Assembly (NCBI GenBank): GCA_002367285.1
Contig: DFBF01000136.1
Location: 282-8,790 of the forward strand
DNA from: Rhodobacteraceae bacterium UBA3087
Lineage (GTDB): Bacteria > Pseudomonadota > Alphaproteobacteria > Rhodobacterales > Rhodobacteraceae
Reading direction: 5' to 3'
Length of the DNA: 8,509 nucleotides
Shown here: one piece after another, positions 5,793-8,509 of the stretch
Numbering within the stretch: position 1 is the stretch's first letter
Layout: each line of letters starts with the position of its first letter
Notes under the pieces: model-generated
What the model was told of the DNA's origin: nothing
Databases searched by the model: none
Seen by the model: the letters and a program-made list of their open reading frames with translations, nothing else
Position numbers and translations under genes: made by a program

Positions 5793-6749
5793 ATGACCCA
5801 GCGCAATCCAAACCTGATCGGCATTACATCTGCCATCGGGGCCTCGGCCCTGTTTTCCGTCAATGACACGGTGATCAAATTCCTGTCGGGCAATTATGCC
5901 CTGCATCAGGTGGTGTTGCTGCGGTCTCTGATCGCGTTGGCGGTCATCACGCTGGTGTTGCTGCCTTTGACCGGAGGCTTTGGCCAGCTGCGCACCAAAC
6001 GCATGCCCATCCATATCCTGCGCGGCGCCTTTGTGGTCTTTGCCAACATGGCGTTTTTCATGGGGCTGGCAGCGATGCCGATTGCCGATGCCACGGCGGT
6101 TTTCTTTGTCTCGCCCCTGTTGATCACCGGGTTTTCCGTCATTTTCCTGCACGAACAGGTCGGCGCGCGCCGCTGGGCAGCTGTCGCCATTGGCCTGTTG
6201 GGCGTGATCATCATCATCCGCCCGGGCGGCGACAGCTTTCAGCCCGCCGCCTTTCTGCCGCTGATTTCGGCGGTGGCCTATGCCGGTCTGCACATCATGA
6301 CGCGCAAGCTGGGATCAACCGACAGCGCGGTCAGCATGGCGTTTTACATTCAGCTGATCTTTGTCATCGTCTCAGCCATCTTCGGCCTGATCTTCGGCGC
6401 AGGTGCTTTTGCAGATGCCTCGTCCGTTTCAATCGAGTTTCTGACCCGCGCCTGGGGTAACCTTTCGCTGGCAGACGCGAAGTTCTTTGCCATTCTCGGC
6501 CTGGCCTCGGCGTTCGGCGGCTGGCTGATCTCGCGCGCCTATTCGATCTGCGAGGCCGGCCTGGCCGCCCCGTTCGAATATTTCGCCATGGTGCTGTCGA
6601 TCGGCTTTGGCTGGGTGGTGTTTGGCGAATGGCCCGACACATGGGCCTGGGTCGGCATTGCCCTGATCCTGGGATCCGGCCTGTACATGGGCTGGCGCGA
6701 GGCCCTTCAGGGTCGCCCCATTTCAAGCCGCCGTCCAAAGCGGCGGTGA
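5793..6749 (+). CDS. DMT superfamily transporter, tandem EamA domains
   Basis: The product is a 318-residue integral membrane protein with ten predicted spans in two EamA repeats, at residues about 8-143 and 150-295. The first repeat opens with IGASALFSVNDTVIKFLSG and includes a membrane-spanning stretch with ADATAVFFVSPLLITGFSV. The second has GLASAFGGWLISRAYSI and AAPFEYFAMVLSIGFGW, which are typical of DMT permeases. The protein ends in a basic tail (ISSRRPKRR), as expected for a cytoplasmic C-terminus. Such transporters move small metabolites, often amino acids or drugs; the substrate here cannot be assigned. An 81-base gap separates it from the YaiI-like gene, and no good ribosome binding site precedes ATG 5793. 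No alternative nearby start is better. An inverted repeat overlaps the stop codon. Confidence 0.88.
   Translation: MTQRNPNLIGITSAIGASALFSVNDTVIKFLSGNYALHQVVLLRSLIALAVITLVLLPLTGGFGQLRTKRMPIHILRGAFVVFANMAFFMGLAAMPIADATAVFFVSPLLITGFSVIFLHEQVGARRWAAVAIGLLGVIIIIRPGGDSFQPAAFLPLISAVAYAGLHIMTRKLGSTDSAVSMAFYIQLIFVIVSAIFGLIFGAGAFADASSVSIEFLTRAWGNLSLADAKFFAILGLASAFGGWLISRAYSICEAGLAAPFEYFAMVLSIGFGWVVFGEWPDTWAWVGIALILGSGLYMGWREALQGRPISSRRPKRR
6727..6747 (+). terminator. Possible terminator hairpin at the end of the DMT permease gene
   Basis: CCGCCG (6728-6733) and CGGCGG (6741-6746) can pair around a 7-base loop, and outer G-T and inner T-G wobbles extend the stem. The stem covers the last codons and touches the stop codon. 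An AT-rich stretch (atttattcccctt) follows about 12 bases later rather than immediately, so this is a weak or atypical intrinsic terminator. The encoded Arg-Arg-Pro-Lys-Arg-Arg tail may alone explain the repeat. Confidence 0.35.
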
Positions 6750-6867
6750 CCGCGACCGATTTATTCCCCTTCTGGCGTCCTGCGCCCATTGCTAGGGTTT
6801 CAATACCGGGCCATGGGGGCGCTCGTTTCTGCTGCAAACAACCAAAACCCCGACAGGAAGGACACAG

Positions 6868-7149
6868 ATGGAACAGCTGATCATCAGTCTGGTCTCAGGT
6901 GCCGTTGGCGGCAACCTGGCCGGGGGCATTCTGAAAAACCTGAACCTTGGCCCGTTGGGCAATTCGCTTGCCGGTATCGTCGGCGGCGGTGTCGGCGCGC
7001 AAATCCTGAACGCCCTGGGCGCGGGAGGCATGACCGCAGGCGGCGGCATGGACATCGGTGCCATCCTGGGCCAGGTCGCCTCGGGTGGCGTTGGCGGTGG
7101 CGTGGCCCTGGCCATTGTCGGCCTAATCAAGAATATGTTGGCAAAATAA
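6868..7149 (+). CDS. Glycine-rich 93-residue protein with glycine-zipper-like hydrophobic segments, function unknown
   Basis: The product is a small, very hydrophobic, glycine-rich protein. Three related blocks can be seen: SGAVGGNLAGGILKNL near residues 9-24, LAGIVGGGVGAQILNAL near 34-50, and SGGVGGGVALAIVGLIKNM near 72-90. Between the second and third is a Gly/Met loop (AGGMTAGGGMDIG). The small-residue spacing (GxxxG-like) is typical of helices that pack tightly in membranes, so the protein may insert in or associate with the membrane. I recognise it as a widespread alphaproteobacterial hypothetical protein type but know no function. ATG 6868 has an excellent ribosome binding site, AGGAAGG at 6855-6861, 6 bases upstream. 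It is probably its own transcription unit: 118 bases separate it from the DMT gene, and a strong hairpin follows its stop codon. Confidence 0.82.
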   Translation: MEQLIISLVSGAVGGNLAGGILKNLNLGPLGNSLAGIVGGGVGAQILNALGAGGMTAGGGMDIGAILGQVASGGVGGGVALAIVGLIKNMLAK

Positions 7150-7165
7150 CAAGAAAAGGCCAACA

Positions 7166-7197
7166 GGGCCGCCCGTAGAGTGCACCGCGGGCGGCCT
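7166..7197 (+). terminator. Strong GC hairpin after the glycine-rich gene, probable terminator
   Basis: GGCCGCCCG (7167-7175) pairs perfectly with CGGGCGGCC (7188-7196), and a G-T pair at 7166/7197 extends the stem. The 12-base loop contains the self-complementary hexamer GTGCAC (7180-7185). The hairpin begins 17 bases after the stop codon. Only a poor T-rich tail (tacccttgcc) follows, so termination is likely but perhaps incomplete, and read-through into sseA is possible. Confidence 0.65.
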
Positions 7198-7202
7198 ACC
7201 CT

Positions 7203-7249
7203 TGCCTAACGCGCCCCTGGAAAGTAGGCAGGTTCCAAGTGAGACTCAC
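7203..7249 (+). promoter_or_regulatory. sseA leader with two inverted repeats, candidate promoter/operator region
   Basis: Two palindromic elements occupy the short gap before sseA. TGCCTA (7203-7208) and TAGGCA (7225-7230) are exact inverted copies 16 bases apart. GTGAG-A-CTCAC (7239-7249) is a perfect 5 bp arm palindrome ending 14 bases before the start codon. TTGCCT at 7202-7207 could be a -35 element, but TAGGCA is a poor -10. The sites could bind a repressor or fold in RNA; neither is demonstrated. Confidence 0.3.
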
Positions 7250-7263
7250 GGGGGGGCAAGTCC

Positions 7264-8118
7264 ATGCCGCATAGCAATCCGAAAACACTCGTTTCCACCG
7301 ACTGGTTGGGGGCCCACCTAAAGGACCCTGACCTGCGCGTGATTGACGCCTCGTGGTATCTGCCCGCGATGGAACGCGATCCCAAGGCGGAATACGACAG
7401 CGCCCACATTCCCGGCGCGCGTTTCTTTGACATCGACGAAATTTCCGATCTGCGCTCGGACCTGCCGCATATGGCGCCACCGGTCGACAAATTCATGTCC
7501 CGCATGCGTGCCATGGGCATTGGTGATGGCCATCAGGTGGTGGTGTATGACGGCGCGGGCATCATGTCGGCTGCGCGTGTCTGGTGGCTGTTTCGCCTGA
7601 TGGGCAAGATGGACATCGCCGTGCTGGACGGGGGCCTGCCGAAATGGCTGACCGAAGGCCGCCCGGTCGAAGACATGCCGCCGGTGATCCGCGATCGCCA
7701 CATGACGGTGCATCGTCAGGCGCATATGATCAAGGACGTGACCCAGGTCGCCGCCGCTGCGAAACTGGGCGACTATCAGATCCTGGATGCCCGCAGCGCG
7801 GGACGTTTCGCGGGGACGGAACCCGAACCCCGCGAAGGCCTGCGCGGCGGCCATATCCCGAATTCGAAAAACGTGCCCTTTGGCGATCTTCTGGGCGCCG
7901 ATGGCACGATGAAGGACGAAACCGCTCTGAAGGCCGTATTTGCCGCCGCCGGTGCGGATCTTGCAAAACCCGTCATCGCCAGCTGTGGATCAGGCGTCAC
8001 TGCCGCCGTCCTCTGCCTGGCTCTGGAACAGATCGGCCACGACCGCCACGCCATTTATGACGGCAGCTGGTCGGAATGGGGCATGTATAACGACCTGCGC
8101 GTCGAAACCGGAGAATGA
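7264..8118 (+). CDS. sseA: 3-mercaptopyruvate sulfurtransferase (tandem rhodanese)
   Basis: The product has 284 residues, the normal family length, with two rhodanese domains at residues about 8-135 (inactive) and 160-280 (catalytic). The active-site loop CGSGVTA places the catalytic cysteine at C241; CGSGVT is the mercaptopyruvate-sulfurtransferase type rather than the thiosulfate type. Upstream, DARSAGRFAGTEPEPREGLR (residues 175-194) supplies R181 and R190, and GGHIPNSKNVPF follows, as in SseA. The first domain has HIPGARFFDIDEISD. The enzyme transfers sulfur from 3-mercaptopyruvate to thiols, cyanide or thioredoxin, giving pyruvate. ATG 7264 is preceded by a run of seven G (7250-7256) serving as a weak binding site. 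The aminotransferase gene starts two bases after the stop, so the pair is almost certainly one operon and could link cysteine transamination to sulfur transfer. Confidence 0.94.
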   Translation: MPHSNPKTLVSTDWLGAHLKDPDLRVIDASWYLPAMERDPKAEYDSAHIPGARFFDIDEISDLRSDLPHMAPPVDKFMSRMRAMGIGDGHQVVVYDGAGIMSAARVWWLFRLMGKMDIAVLDGGLPKWLTEGRPVEDMPPVIRDRHMTVHRQAHMIKDVTQVAAAAKLGDYQILDARSAGRFAGTEPEPREGLRGGHIPNSKNVPFGDLLGADGTMKDETALKAVFAAAGADLAKPVIASCGSGVTAAVLCLALEQIGHDRHAIYDGSWSEWGMYNDLRVETGE

Positions 8119-8120
8119 CT

Positions 8121-8509
8121 ATGCTGACCAACCTTCACGCCCAACCCGTAGACAAGATCATGGCGCTGATGGCCATGTACCGCGATGACCCGCGCGAGGG
8201 TAAAATCGACCTTGGCGTTGGCGTTTACAAAAACGCCCTGGGCGTGACCCCGGTCATGCGCGCCGTGAAAGCGGCCGAGAAAGTGCTGTGGGAGCTGGAA
8301 AGCACCAAAAGCTATACCGGTCTTGCGGGTGATCCTGCCTTTGGCCAGGCCCTGTCCGGCCTTGTGCTGGGCGACGCCATCGACACGGATCGCATGGCGA
8401 TGGCCGCGCAGCCCGGCGGCACCGGCGCAATCCACCAGGCGGTTGAGCTGATCAAGATGGCGTCGCCTGATGCCACGATCTGGCTGTCCAACCCGACCTG
8501 GCCGAACCA
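8121..8509 (+). CDS. Aspartate/aromatic amino acid aminotransferase, N-terminal part (3' end outside window)
   Basis: This is the first 129 codons of a PLP-dependent class I aminotransferase of the AspC/TyrB subgroup, usually about 395 residues. Recognisable parts are IDLGVGVYKNALGVTPVMRA near residues 29-48, STKSYTGLAGDPAF near 62-75, the cofactor phosphate-binding segment QPGGTGAIHQ near 100-109, and WLSNPTWPNH at the window edge, the tryptophan/asparagine region of this subgroup. The PLP lysine and the C-terminal arginine lie beyond the window. The enzyme exchanges amino groups between aspartate or aromatic amino acids and 2-oxoglutarate; relatives also accept cysteine, producing 3-mercaptopyruvate. 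ATG 8121 was preferred over the in-frame ATG at 8115 because GGAGA at 8110-8114 is then 6 bases away. It probably shares an mRNA with sseA. Aspartate versus aromatic preference cannot be decided here. Confidence 0.92.
   Translation, partial: MLTNLHAQPVDKIMALMAMYRDDPREGKIDLGVGVYKNALGVTPVMRAVKAAEKVLWELESTKSYTGLAGDPAFGQALSGLVLGDAIDTDRMAMAAQPGGTGAIHQAVELIKMASPDATIWLSNPTWPN

Noticed and set aside
5352..6293. A 313-residue minus-strand open frame opposite the YaiI-like and DMT genes
   Set aside because: It spans two well-supported plus-strand genes and their gap, is Gln/His/Arg-rich and has no domain signature.
6750..6867. Possible promoter (gctagggt near 6791) or small RNA between the DMT and glycine-rich genes
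   Set aside because: No convincing -35 at the right spacing and no stable fold seen; a promoter must exist nearby, but I cannot place it.
1..8509. CRISPR array, transposase or insertion sequence, prophage, tRNA or rRNA
   Set aside because: No spaced direct repeats, terminal inverted repeats with transposase, phage-type genes, or tRNA cloverleaf were seen on either strand.

Overview
The window looks like chromosomal DNA of a marine-type alphaproteobacterium of the Rhodobacterales (Roseobacter group). The basis is high GC, alphaproteobacterial versions of every recognisable protein, an Irr-type iron control element in front of a membrane ferritin gene, and a glutathione-dependent formaldehyde pathway. 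This placement rests on family recognition, not on a search.

Layout, left to right. (1) The last 69 codons of class III alcohol dehydrogenase (S-hydroxymethylglutathione dehydrogenase) end at 210, followed by a strong GC hairpin (236-259). (2) On the minus strand, a small exported protein gene (762 down to 317) is broken by an apparent one-base deletion near 519-520. (3) A divergent intergenic region (763-891) carries a promoter and Irr box for mbfA (892-1872), a ferritin-like/VIT1 iron exporter. (4) An AT-richer gene (1919-2291) is split by an apparent one-base insertion in a GGG run at 2072-2074. (5) Genes for an AEC permease (2368-3294) and an NnrS membrane protein (3291-4403) overlap as ATGA. 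(6) S-formylglutathione hydrolase (4438-5268) overlaps a YaiI/UPF0178 gene (5265-5711), also as ATGA. (7) A DMT/EamA permease lies at 5793-6749. (8) A 93-residue glycine-rich membrane-like protein (6868-7149) is followed by a hairpin. (9) 3-mercaptopyruvate sulfurtransferase (7264-8118) is followed two bases later by the start of an aspartate/aromatic aminotransferase (8121 to the window edge).

How the genes may work together. The dehydrogenase at the left edge and the hydrolase at 4438 are consecutive steps of glutathione-dependent formaldehyde oxidation, but about 4.2 kb of other genes lies between them. Class III ADH is also the S-nitrosoglutathione reductase and NnrS is a nitric oxide tolerance protein, so the block has a stress-detoxification theme (formaldehyde, NO, iron). 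At the right end, an aminotransferase that can act on cysteine would feed 3-mercaptopyruvate to the sulfurtransferase, a plausible two-step cysteine-sulfur route.

No mobile element, CRISPR array, rRNA or tRNA was seen. I do not find a clearly new biological system. The best leads are the two single-base-broken genes, the well-placed Irr box, the glycine-zipper-like small protein, and the transaminase/sulfurtransferase pairing.
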